DNA from: JBBQZU01 sp041749535
Lineage (GTDB): Bacteria > Bacteroidota > Bacteroidia > Flavobacteriales_D > Cryomorphaceae
Assembly (NCBI GenBank): GCA_041749535.1
Contig: JBGTBE010000108.1
Span: 124,001-188,000, forward strand
DNA length: 64,000 nucleotides
Reading direction: 5' to 3'
The position numbers and the translations under genes are program-made. The notes under the pieces were generated by a model, which was not told the DNA's origin, ran no database searches, and saw nothing but the letters and a program-made list of their open reading frames with translations. Shown here piece after piece: positions 1 to 6,800 of the stretch (the stretch's first letter is position 1; every line of letters begins with the position of its first letter).

Positions 1-227
1 ATATTCTGGTAGGTGTGTCGTTCATTTTCCACTGGCCTAGTAATTATACCAATCAGTGGTGGGTTGGATCCGACGTGAACAACTGATGAGAACACCGCCA
101 GATTGAGAAAACCATCAGCGCTGATGGTGCCAACCATGTTTGCAGCTTTGTAGCCCGTAATGGAACTGATGAGCGTTGCGCGGTATTGCTTTTCAAAACC
201 TTTTATATCGACTGCGCCAATTACCAT
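1..227 (-). CDS. flavin reductase family protein (N-terminal part; cut by window edge)
   Basis: The reverse strand reads open from an ATG at 227 to the window edge, giving the first 75 residues. The stretch FSSVVHVGSNPPL followed by an Arg-His-Thr-Tyr segment resembles the FMN-binding split-barrel of flavin reductase or flavoredoxin proteins that Bacteroidota keep near cryptochrome and carotenoid genes. Such proteins bind FMN and pass reducing equivalents from NAD(P)H. The ATG shares one base with the stop of the upstream dehydrogenase (TGATG), so it is translationally coupled to the operon that starts at the sigma factor. The C-terminal half is outside the window, so the exact subfamily is open. 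Confidence 0.7.
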   Translation of the reverse strand, partial: MVIGAVDIKGFEKQYRATLISSITGYKAANMVGTISADGFLNLAVFSSVVHVGSNPPLIGIITRPVENERHTYQN

Positions 228-934
228 CACAAATTTTGTATAGCACCCATGCCGCCATCTACACCAATAATCTGACCTGTGATCCATGTGGCTTGATCGC
301 TGAGTAAAAAACCAGCCATGGCAGCTCCGTCGTAGGGTGTACCTACCTTCTTCAGGGCATGCCTGTTCTTGCTGGACTCCTTTTTGGCATCTGTATTCAG
401 CAGTTTCTCAGCCATAGGTGTATCGCTGAGTGAAAGTGCAATCGCATTTACCCTTATAGCAGGGGCCAACTCAGCACTCAACGCCTTGGTAAGGCCTTCA
501 ATCCCGCCTTTCGCAGCTGAAACTGATGCGTGAAACGTCAACCCTCTTTGAACTGCAACTGAACTAAACAAAACTATAGCACCTCCACCCGCCTCCTTCA
601 ATTTAGGAAGGGCTGCCTGAATGGTGTTCACTGCACCAAGTGTATTCACTTTAAAATCTTCCAAAAAGTCTTCGTTCTTCAACCGGTGAAATGGTTTCAA
701 ATTGATGCTGCCGCCTAGATATGCTACTCCGTGTATTTTTTCCGGAAGAAAACTCCAGTCGGCATCTTCTCTGGTTGCATCAATGTTGTGTACGTGTAGC
801 GCTGCAGTTCCATCAATACGCTCTGTGGCATTTCTCGAGGCAACGAAGACCACATGACCACTTCCCAACAAGGTATCGGTAAGCGCTTTACCGATACCCG
901 TTGTTCCTCCAACTATTAAGAAAGTTTTATACAT
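227..934 (-). CDS. short-chain dehydrogenase/reductase lacking the catalytic Tyr
   Basis: This is a 235-residue Rossmann protein of the classical SDR family, which normally carries out NAD(P)(H)-dependent carbonyl/alcohol redox. The cofactor loop GGTTGIG is at residues 9-15, a catalytic-type Ser at 125, the Lys at 142, and the C-terminal GVDGG at 224-228. The YxxxK tyrosine is replaced: the residue four before Lys142 is Val138. It is therefore either a divergent enzyme using another acid or a non-catalytic relative. It sits between folE/PTPS and a flavin reductase in the carotenoid operon, so a pterin-related role (sepiapterin-reductase-like) is possible but inferred. Its ATG overlaps the stop of the preceding small gene by one base. 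Confidence 0.85.
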   Translation of the reverse strand: MYKTFLIVGGTTGIGKALTDTLLGSGHVVFVASRNATERIDGTAALHVHNIDATREDADWSFLPEKIHGVAYLGGSINLKPFHRLKNEDFLEDFKVNTLGAVNTIQAALPKLKEAGGGAIVLFSSVAVQRGLTFHASVSAAKGGIEGLTKALSAELAPAIRVNAIALSLSDTPMAEKLLNTDAKKESSKNRHALKKVGTPYDGAAMAGFLLSDQATWITGQIIGVDGGMGAIQNL

Positions 935-1104
935 TAATTTTTTCCGAGATTCTCAATCTCTTTCATTACGCTTTCAGCTTCTGCATGCAATTTATCAGAC
1001 CCTGCGCGGTCTATATGAGAAATTCTATACGCTTCTTCAAGCATTTTCTTGTATTTCTTCTCAAGCTTTTGAACTGGAGTTTCCCTCTTAAACATACCAA
1101 ACAT
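934..1104 (-). CDS. small Lacal_2735 family protein, 56 aa
   Basis: A 56-residue reading frame fills the gap between folE and the dehydrogenase. It starts MFGMFKRETPVQKLEKKY and continues with charged helical sequence ending in ENLGKN. This matches the Lacal_2735 family, short Bacteroidota proteins of unknown function with an N-terminal MFGxFK motif and a predicted helical hairpin. It begins two bases after the folE stop (TGA at 1106-1108, ATG at 1104), and its TAA shares a base with the next ATG. These junctions strongly support translation within the operon. No catalytic motif or membrane segment is visible. Confidence 0.85.
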   Translation of the reverse strand: MFGMFKRETPVQKLEKKYKKMLEEAYRISHIDRAGSDKLHAEAESVMKEIENLGKN

Positions 1105-1105
1105 A

Positions 1106-1792
1106 TCAGTCTAGGTATTTGAAAAATTCATTCCTCACTTCAGGATCCTTGAATTTGCCATGGTAAGAGCTAGTCACGGTGCTACTGCTTTGGTCTTCAA
1201 CGCCTCTTATTGAAACACACATATGACGGGCATCAAGCACCACAGCCACATCTTCAGTCTCCAGCATCAACTTCAACTCTTCAGCTATTTGCACAGTAAG
1301 CCGCTCCTGAACCTGCGGCCTTTTCGAGAAATACTCAACAATTCGGTTTATTTTTGAAAGACCAATCACCTTTCCGCTAGAGATATAAGCCACGTGAGCC
1401 ACTCCAAGAATGGGTACAAAATGGTGCTCGCAAAATGATTTAACAGTGACATTCTTCTCAACAAGCATTTCATTGTACCGATACTTATTATCAAATAAAG
1501 CCACCTTAGGCTTATTTGCTGGATTCAGCCCGCTGAATACTTCCTTAATATACATCTTAGCCACGCGTTTCGGTGTACCCTTCAGGCTATCATCGGTGAG
1601 GTCAAGGCCCATGGTGTGCATGATCTGCTCAAAATGATACGCTATTCTGGCCATTTTCTGGTCGTCACTCATATCAAAAGCATCGGCTCTTATGGGTGTT
1701 GCAAGCGAACTTAAGAGATGTTCATCACCGAGAATATCCTCAATATTTATTTCTTCATTCTCCAACTTCAACGAAATTCCGTTCTGTTTCAT
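1106..1792 (-). CDS. folE: GTP cyclohydrolase I
   Basis: Converts GTP to 7,8-dihydroneopterin triphosphate, the first step of folate and tetrahydrobiopterin synthesis. The 228-residue protein has the zinc site Cys121/His124 (in CEHH) and Cys192, the substrate segment GLSKINRIVEYFSKRPQVQE at 144-163, and the C-terminal SIRGVEDQSS segment. The first 40 residues are a variable N-terminal extension. The ATG lies 38 bases inside the upstream 6-pyruvoyl-tetrahydropterin synthase gene, so the two are co-translated. Its place between a BH4-type PTPS and a dehydrogenase, downstream of crt genes, suggests pterin for a light-related cofactor rather than housekeeping folate alone. Confidence 0.97.
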   Translation of the reverse strand: MKQNGISLKLENEEINIEDILGDEHLLSSLATPIRADAFDMSDDQKMARIAYHFEQIMHTMGLDLTDDSLKGTPKRVAKMYIKEVFSGLNPANKPKVALFDNKYRYNEMLVEKNVTVKSFCEHHFVPILGVAHVAYISSGKVIGLSKINRIVEYFSKRPQVQERLTVQIAEELKLMLETEDVAVVLDARHMCVSIRGVEDQSSSTVTSSYHGKFKDPEVRNEFFKYLD

Positions 1793-2162
1793 AAAGTGTA
1801 ATTTTTAAGTCAAATTTTTGGTCTATTTCAGCCCTAAGAAGCCTCCAAATTACCTGGGCAATGTGCTCAGCTGTGGGGTTAAGATTTTTGAATTCTTCTA
1901 CATCAAGGTTTAAATTCTTATGATCAAACCTCTGCTCAATCTTGGCTCTAATTATATCACTCAGCGTTTTGGTGTCTATTACATAGCCCGTATCAGGATT
2001 AACTTCTCCGGTCACGCTTACTGTCAAATTATAATTGTGCCCGTGGTAATTGGGGTTGTTACATTTTCCAAAAATAGCTTGGTTCTTCTCCTCACTCCAG
2101 ATAGGATTGTGCAGCCTATGTGCAGCATTAAAATGGGCTTTACGAGAAACTGTAACTTTCAA
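1755..2162 (-). CDS. 6-pyruvoyl-tetrahydropterin synthase (COG0720, BH4-type motif)
   Basis: The 135-residue enzyme acts on dihydroneopterin triphosphate. Zinc-binding histidines are His15 (FNAAHRL), His40 and His42. The catalytic cysteine motif is C34-x5-HGHN, the spacing of eukaryotic-type 6-pyruvoyl synthases, whereas QueD of the queuosine pathway has C-x3-HGH. Asp80-His81 and Glu126 complete the usual active site. Translation appears to begin at TTG (2160-2162), because homologues start with the same KVTVSRKAHFNAAHR sequence and there is no ATG in frame nearby. No queC or queE is adjacent, and folE follows with overlap. This favours tetrahydrobiopterin-like pterin synthesis, although COG0720 members can be promiscuous. 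Confidence 0.92.
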   Translation of the reverse strand: MKVTVSRKAHFNAAHRLHNPIWSEEKNQAIFGKCNNPNYHGHNYNLTVSVTGEVNPDTGYVIDTKTLSDIIRAKIEQRFDHKNLNLDVEEFKNLNPTAEHIAQVIWRLLRAEIDQKFDLKITLYETERNFVEVGE

Positions 2163-2224
2163 AACTTATATTTGAGTTGAGAAGAATTATATAACAGGCC
2201 TCATGGGCAATTGTTTTTTCAGAC

Positions 2225-2746
2225 TCAATGTACCAGTCGAAAATGCTCCATCACTGGCTCAAACAACATCTTAAACCATGGGGTGAACTTAGATGGGTCA
2301 CGCTGCATATCCTGCGCTATAATGGCGGGAGCTGAATACTTCCAGTCGCAAACTTCATCAGGGTTGGGCTTAGGTATGGTGTCGCTTTTTCCTACGTAAA
2401 TATGGTCTATCTCATATTCAATAAGCCCATTGTCCAGTTCAGATCTGTAGGTGAATCTAAACGCATAATTTAAAGCACAAGTAAAACCCATCTCTTGGTT
2501 CAACTTTCTTTGAAGAGAAGTATTTATTTCCTCATCGAGCTGCGGATGAGAGCAGCAGGCATTGCTCCACAGATTGGCCGTGTGGTATTTTTTGGATGAC
2601 CTCTTTTGCAAGAGCATCTCCCCTTTAGAGTTAAATATGAAAATAGAAAATGCCCTGTGTAATGCCCCTTTTCTATGGGCATCCAACTTTTCCATTATTC
2701 CAAGTTCTTCATCATTTTCATCAACAAGTATTACAGAATCGCTCAT
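2225..2746 (-). CDS. idi: isopentenyl-diphosphate delta-isomerase, type 1
   Basis: Interconverts isopentenyl and dimethylallyl diphosphate, supplying C5 units for carotenoids. The 173-residue protein is a Nudix-fold type 1 enzyme: the catalytic Cys65 lies in the SNACCSHP segment with His67, and acidic metal ligands sit in the helix QRKLNQEMGF and in YEIDHIYVG. The gene starts three bases after the crtB stop and is followed by a 62-base gap before the pterin synthase, the widest spacing within this operon. Placing idi beside crtB and crtI is common in pigmented Bacteroidota and suits flux into C40 carotenoids. Confidence 0.96.
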   Translation of the reverse strand: MSDSVILVDENDEELGIMEKLDAHRKGALHRAFSIFIFNSKGEMLLQKRSSKKYHTANLWSNACCSHPQLDEEINTSLQRKLNQEMGFTCALNYAFRFTYRSELDNGLIEYEIDHIYVGKSDTIPKPNPDEVCDWKYSAPAIIAQDMQRDPSKFTPWFKMLFEPVMEHFRLVH

Positions 2747-2749
2747 TGG

Positions 2750-3586
2750 TTAAAGTAAGTTTAAACTGTGCCTTACATAAGAACTAAAGAATAAGGCATA
2801 CTTCCGCTTGTTGCTGATCCTCACTCTCTCTTGGAGAATATTTGCTGTGGTCTTATTTTTAATTTTTCGAAACAACTTGTAGTAATATACATAAGCAACG
2901 AATACTCCAAAACGGGCGTTTTTTGGCAATTGCTGAATCCCTTCATGACCTACCCTAAAGTCTGCCTCAATATCTTCTTCAATAGCATGCTTAGCAGCTT
3001 CATCAAATTGACTCAGATCAACTCCCGGAAAATAAGTGCGGCCAAGGCATTCAAAATCTGCTTGTAAGTCTCTCAGAAAATTGATTTTTTGAAACGCAGA
3101 GCCAAGCTTCATCGCGTAAGGCTTAAGTCTTTCGTATTCCGAATTGTCGCCCCGAACAAAAACGCTTAGGCACATGAGACCTACCACCTCAGCAGAACCC
3201 AGGATGTACGCTTCATACCCCTGGTTGTCATAGTCTGACTTATCCAAATCCATTCTCATACTTTTCAGAAAAGTGCTGATACAATCATGACTTATTTGGA
3301 AGTCACGCACTGCTTTTTGAAAGCTGTTAAGGATTGGGTTCATGCTTATTCCGAGTGAGATGGCTTTGAAAGTCTCTGTTTCGAACTCATCTAACAACTC
3401 TTTTTTTGGAAAATCGTGGAAGGTATCTACTATTTCATCAGCAAATCGTACAAAACCATATATTGCATAGATAGGATCTCTCAAATCCCGAGACAAGAAC
3501 CGTATTCCCATAGAAAAGGAAGTGCTGTAAGACTTGGTAGTAAGCCTACTGCACTTGATAGAAACTTCGTCAAAAATACGCTTCAT
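2750..3586 (-). CDS. crtB: phytoene synthase
   Basis: Condenses two geranylgeranyl diphosphates to phytoene, the first committed step to carotenoids. The 278-residue protein has both Mg-diphosphate binding motifs of the squalene/phytoene synthase family: DEIVD at 50-54 and DLQAD at 173-177, in the context NFLRDLQADFECLGRTYFP. The start ATG at 3586 comes six bases after the crtI stop. Length and motifs are normal for Bacteroidota CrtB. No lycopene cyclase or hydroxylase gene follows it here, although flavobacterial clusters often have them at this place. Confidence 0.96.
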   Translation of the reverse strand: MKRIFDEVSIKCSRLTTKSYSTSFSMGIRFLSRDLRDPIYAIYGFVRFADEIVDTFHDFPKKELLDEFETETFKAISLGISMNPILNSFQKAVRDFQISHDCISTFLKSMRMDLDKSDYDNQGYEAYILGSAEVVGLMCLSVFVRGDNSEYERLKPYAMKLGSAFQKINFLRDLQADFECLGRTYFPGVDLSQFDEAAKHAIEEDIEADFRVGHEGIQQLPKNARFGVFVAYVYYYKLFRKIKNKTTANILQERVRISNKRKYALFFSSYVRHSLNLL

Positions 3587-3592
3587 GAAAGG

Positions 3593-5068
3593 TTAACTAT
3601 AAAGTTTTTCGACTTCTCTTGCCACAACAATCCCGGAAATAAGAGATGGAGGAACGCCCGGTCCTGGTGTGGTAAGTTGGCCTGTATAGAATATATTTTT
3701 CACTTTTCTATTCGCTAAACTTGGTTTTAGAATTGCCGTTTGTCTCAGCGTATTGGCCAGGCCGTATGCATTTCCCTTATAGGAATTGTACGCTGATATA
3801 AAATCTGAACAGGCAAAATCACGCCTGAAGATAACATGATTTCTAATATTTTGTTCAAGCAGCTCTTCCAGTCTGCTCAATACCATCTGATAATAGTTCT
3901 CCTTAATTTCTTGATTCTCAATTAAACCAGGTGCAGTGGGTATCAAAATAAATAAATTCTCACAACCTTCGGGGGCTGTTTCCGGGTCTGTTTTGGAAGT
4001 GACAGAAACATAAAAGAGAGGTCTTTTCGGCCATGCAGGCTTATCATAAATCTCTTGGGCATGTGCAGAAAAGTCGGCATCAAAAAATAGATTGTGGTGA
4101 AGAAGACCTTCTATCTTCTTGTTGATTCCAATAAAATAGAGAAGGCTAGATGGAGCCATGGTCCTGCTATTCCAGTATACTTCATCATAGTTTCTGTATG
4201 CAGGTTTGAGCAAGGCTTGTTCGGTGTGATGATAGTCTGCTCCTGAAATTACAATAGATACGGGCCTTAGAGTCCCATTCACAACAACACCAGTTGCCAA
4301 TCCATTATCGACAAGAATCTCGCTCACCGGTGCATTGCAGTGAATTTTAACGCCAAGTGATTCTGCCAAAGAAACCATTGCGTCAACAATTTTGTACATG
4401 CCTCCACGAGGGTACCAGGTCCCGAGTTTCATATCGGCATAATTCATCAAGCTATACAAGGCTGGCGTTTTTTCAGGCATAGCACCTAGAAATAACACAG
4501 GAAACTCAAGCAACTCTATCAGCTTCGGATGGGAGATGTAACGCCTAATCTCTTTGGAAACGGAGCTAAAAAGTTGCATCCGAAATGCTCCGGAAATCAC
4601 GCGCCAATCTGCAAACTCAAGAAGGCTTCGCCCAGGTTTATAAACAAGATCATTGATTCCTACTTCGTATTTGTATTGGGCTTCCTTAAGAAATTTGATA
4701 AGGCCTTTGCTACTGCCTGGTTCGTACTGATCAAATAGATGGCAAAGTGATTCAAAATCGGCCGGTAAATCCATCCGATCATTCTTACCAAAATGCACAC
4801 AGTATGAAGGGTCTAGCCTATGCAGTTCATAGTAATCACTTACTTTTTTACCAAATAAATCAAAATAAGAATCAAAAACCCCAGGCATCCAATACCAGCT
4901 TGGACCCATGTCGAATGTGAAGCCTTGGGAGGAAAATTTCTGGGCCCTGCCCCCGGGCATGGTGTTCTTTTCGTAGATATCAACTTGATAACCTGCCTTT
5001 GCAAGATTTGACGCAACAGAAAGTCCGGCAAAGCCGGACCCTATAACTGCTACTTTTCTGTTCGTCAT
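3593..5068 (-). CDS. crtI: phytoene desaturase (CrtI type)
   Basis: FAD-dependent oxidase that introduces double bases into phytoene to make lycopene or a related product. The 491-residue protein opens with the dinucleotide-binding motif GSGFAG (10-15) and the MPGGRA segment, and ends with the CrtI signature FYTGQLTTPGPGVPPSLISG. It starts six bases after the sigma factor stop, so it should be on the same transcript. The number of desaturation steps cannot be read from the sequence. A neurosporene- or diapo-type specificity is not excluded, though a single crtI with crtB fits lycopene formation. Confidence 0.95.
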   Translation of the reverse strand: MTNRKVAVIGSGFAGLSVASNLAKAGYQVDIYEKNTMPGGRAQKFSSQGFTFDMGPSWYWMPGVFDSYFDLFGKKVSDYYELHRLDPSYCVHFGKNDRMDLPADFESLCHLFDQYEPGSSKGLIKFLKEAQYKYEVGINDLVYKPGRSLLEFADWRVISGAFRMQLFSSVSKEIRRYISHPKLIELLEFPVLFLGAMPEKTPALYSLMNYADMKLGTWYPRGGMYKIVDAMVSLAESLGVKIHCNAPVSEILVDNGLATGVVVNGTLRPVSIVISGADYHHTEQALLKPAYRNYDEVYWNSRTMAPSSLLYFIGINKKIEGLLHHNLFFDADFSAHAQEIYDKPAWPKRPLFYVSVTSKTDPETAPEGCENLFILIPTAPGLIENQEIKENYYQMVLSRLEELLEQNIRNHVIFRRDFACSDFISAYNSYKGNAYGLANTLRQTAILKPSLANRKVKNIFYTGQLTTPGPGVPPSLISGIVVAREVEKLYS

Positions 5069-5074
5069 GCAATG

Positions 5075-5581
5075 TTATCTATAATCACTCAGGGTAACCA
5101 TGAGCTTTTTGCGTGCCAGAAATATACGGCTTTTAATGGTGCCAATTGGAAGACCCAATTTATCGGCAATTTCCTTGTATTTAAATCCTCTGTTGTACAT
5201 TAAAAAAGGAACCCGGTATTCATCTTCCAACTCTTCAACAACCTTGGTGATTTGACCATGTGAGAAGGTGCTATCCGGATCAGCAAAACCTCCTCCAACA
5301 GTTGAATTATTTATGTAGTACTGTTCGTCGGTTTTATCAATAATCGTATTGGTGCGAACTGCCTTGCGATAATTGTTGATGAAGGTATTGCGCATGATGG
5401 TATACAGCCACGCTTTGAGATTTGTCTTCTCTTCAAATTTGTCGCGGTAGGTCAATGCCTTTAGGAAAGTTTCCTGAAGAAGGTCATTGGCTTCTTCGTC
5501 GTTGTTGGTAAAGCCATAGGCAAAGGACTTCAGTGATCTTTGGAAAGCGATAAGTTGTGAATCAAAATCAAATGCGCTCAT
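5075..5581 (-). CDS. ECF-type RNA polymerase sigma factor of the carotenoid operon
   Basis: A 168-residue sigma-70 family ECF factor with region 2 (ANDLLQETFLKAL, then LKAWLYTIMRNTFINNYRK) and region 4 (helix-turn-helix FKYKEIADKLGLPIGTIKSRI). I start it at the ATG at 5581 because an upstream in-frame ATG at 5614 precedes a complete promoter (TTG-N19-TACATTTG at 5602-5631), which would place the transcript start inside the longer version. No anti-sigma factor follows, so control is probably at transcription, by the MerR protein encoded just upstream. It is the first gene of a nine-gene minus-strand run and may amplify expression of carotenoid or stress genes. Confidence 0.93.
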   Translation of the reverse strand: MSAFDFDSQLIAFQRSLKSFAYGFTNNDEEANDLLQETFLKALTYRDKFEEKTNLKAWLYTIMRNTFINNYRKAVRTNTIIDKTDEQYYINNSTVGGGFADPDSTFSHGQITKVVEELEDEYRVPFLMYNRGFKYKEIADKLGLPIGTIKSRIFLARKKLMVTLSDYR

Positions 5582-5601
5582 GTTTTGCTCTTTTTGTTCA
5601 A

Positions 5602-5631
5602 CAAATGTAGTCATTCATTAGACATTACCAA
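5602..5631 (-). promoter_or_regulatory. Bacteroidetes-type promoter of the sigma/crt/pterin operon
   Basis: On the minus strand, TTG at 5629-5631 is followed by 19 bases and then TACATTTG at 5602-5609, an exact match to the -7 consensus TAnnTTTG with good -33 spacing. Transcription would begin near 5596, some 15 bases before the ATG at 5581. The site decides the start of the sigma gene. Whether this promoter is used by the primary or an ECF sigma factor is not known. Confidence 0.6.
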
Positions 5632-5727
5632 GAAGCAGCGCCTGTTAATTTCTCACAAGAGGCTTTGATTTTACGCAATTATAATAGCATTTCATCTGAA
5701 TTACAGCAGTTTGACTATAAAAACGCC

Positions 5728-5757
5728 TGTTTAGCATTCTAATAATCTCGTTAAACA
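5728..5757. promoter_or_regulatory. inverted repeat TGTTTA-N18-TAAACA, candidate MerR/CarH operator 1
   Basis: Half-sites TGTTTA (5728-5733) and TAAACA (5752-5757) are separated by 18 bases. The right half lies in a further palindrome, AAACATGTTT (5753-5762). The same repeat with the identical spacing recurs at 6701-6730, upstream of the merR gene. The element sits about 100 bases upstream of the TACATTTG promoter, between merR and the sigma gene. Binding by the MerR protein is inferred from position and recurrence. Confidence 0.55.
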
Positions 5758-5773
5758 TGTTTTTGAAATGGTC

Positions 5774-6658
5774 TTATTTCACTGACAGAAAGGCCATGAA
5801 ATCTTCTAACGAGCGATTGATGAAGAGCCTGTCATTCTTTATAATGCCTTCCGTATTCTCGATTCGATTGGTAATGTGAATGGTACAATTAGGAAAACTC
5901 TCAAGAAGATCTTTAAATAGGTTGTTAATTTCAGAGGTATTGTTGAGAGAGAGGGTGGATGTAAGCAGAAAATCAGAAGGAATCAATTCGTTCACTGCAA
6001 TTACATCTCTTATCGGAACGCTTTGGCCCAAATAAATAGCCTTATATCCCGCTTTTCGAATAATGTAATTGTAGAAAAGGAGTCCCAGCTCGTGCAGCTC
6101 TCCTTCTGGCAAAAATAAGAGGAAACTCTTATTGATAGTTTGTGGAAGCAAGCTTTGACTATCGATGGCCACAATAAGTTTTTGCCGAATCAAGTTACTT
6201 ATAAAATGCTCTTGTGCAGGACTTACAGAGCCCGTCTGCCATAATATTCCCACTTGTCTAAAGAATGGATAAACCACTCTTAGTATGGTTTGCTCGAATC
6301 CGAGTCTAAGAATACAATTGGCAAGTATTCGCTCAAATCGGGCTTCATCTATATCAATCATTGCAACAGTAAGGCTCTCAATTTGAACACGTTCTTCCAT
6401 GTGTTCATATCCAATTTCAATTACTTTCTGGTGGAGCTCTTCGGCGCTTAATCCTATAATTTTTGATATTTTTAATCCATAATTGTTGAGAATGGCAATA
6501 TTGAGCACCTTGCGGAGATCATCATTTGAATAAAAACGAATATTGGTATCAGTGCGATTCGGTGCTAAAATACCATATCTCTTTTCCCAAATTCTGAGGG
6601 TGTGCGCTTTGATTCCAGAAAGCCGCTCTATGTCCTTAATTGAGTATTGCACCATCAT
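5774..6658 (-). CDS. MerR-family, B12-binding photoreceptor-type regulator (CarH/LitR-like)
   Basis: A 294-residue regulator. Residues 4-75 form a MerR winged helix (YSIKDIERLSGIKAHTLRIW) and residues about 85-165 a helical B12-cap domain carrying W140-x9-E150-H151. Residues about 175-294 form a cobalamin-binding Rossmann domain with E187-x-H189-x-x-G192. These are the signatures of CarH-type proteins, which bind adenosylcobalamin, sit on DNA as tetramers in the dark, and fall apart when light cleaves the Co-C bond. All key residues are present, so light sensing is plausible, though B12-independent relatives exist. The gene lies immediately upstream of the sigma/crt operon and is flanked on both sides by the repeat TGTTTA-N18-TAAACA. 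Start could be either of the two adjacent ATGs at 6658 or 6655. Confidence 0.93.
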   Translation of the reverse strand: MMVQYSIKDIERLSGIKAHTLRIWEKRYGILAPNRTDTNIRFYSNDDLRKVLNIAILNNYGLKISKIIGLSAEELHQKVIEIGYEHMEERVQIESLTVAMIDIDEARFERILANCILRLGFEQTILRVVYPFFRQVGILWQTGSVSPAQEHFISNLIRQKLIVAIDSQSLLPQTINKSFLLFLPEGELHELGLLFYNYIIRKAGYKAIYLGQSVPIRDVIAVNELIPSDFLLTSTLSLNNTSEINNLFKDLLESFPNCTIHITNRIENTEGIIKNDRLFINRSLEDFMAFLSVK

Positions 6659-6699
6659 AAATTATCTACAGGCATATTAGAACAGATAAAAATAGTTTC

Positions 6700-6731
6700 T
6701 TGTTTAAAACTCATCCGTCATTCTTAAACAA
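6700..6731. promoter_or_regulatory. inverted repeat TTGTTTAA-N16-TTAAACAA, candidate MerR/CarH operator 2
   Basis: A perfect 8-base inverted repeat (6700-6707 and 6724-6731) lies in the 142-base divergent region between merR and uvrC. Its core TGTTTA-N18-TAAACA has exactly the spacing seen at 5728-5757. Its location 42 bases upstream of the merR start suggests autoregulation. It might also affect uvrC, which would link DNA repair to light. Confidence 0.6.
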
Positions 6732-6789
6732 AAGTAGTTATTCGTTTTGAAGCAGGTACCCCCATTGTGTTTTCCACGAACCTACTTTG

Positions 6790-6797
6790 TACTTTTG
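6790..6797 (+). promoter_or_regulatory. candidate -7 box of uvrC
   Basis: TACTTTTG matches TAnnTTTG exactly. A TTG at 6765-6767 lies 22 bases upstream, slightly wide for a -33 element. With the GTG start at 6801 the mRNA would be almost leaderless, so the assignment is tentative. Confidence 0.35.
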
Positions 6798-6800
6798 ACT

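Noticed and set aside
1755..2162. QueD of queuosine biosynthesis
   Set aside because: Cys-to-HGH spacing is five residues, and no queC/queE is present. Biopterin-type PTPS is a better label, though promiscuity cannot be excluded.
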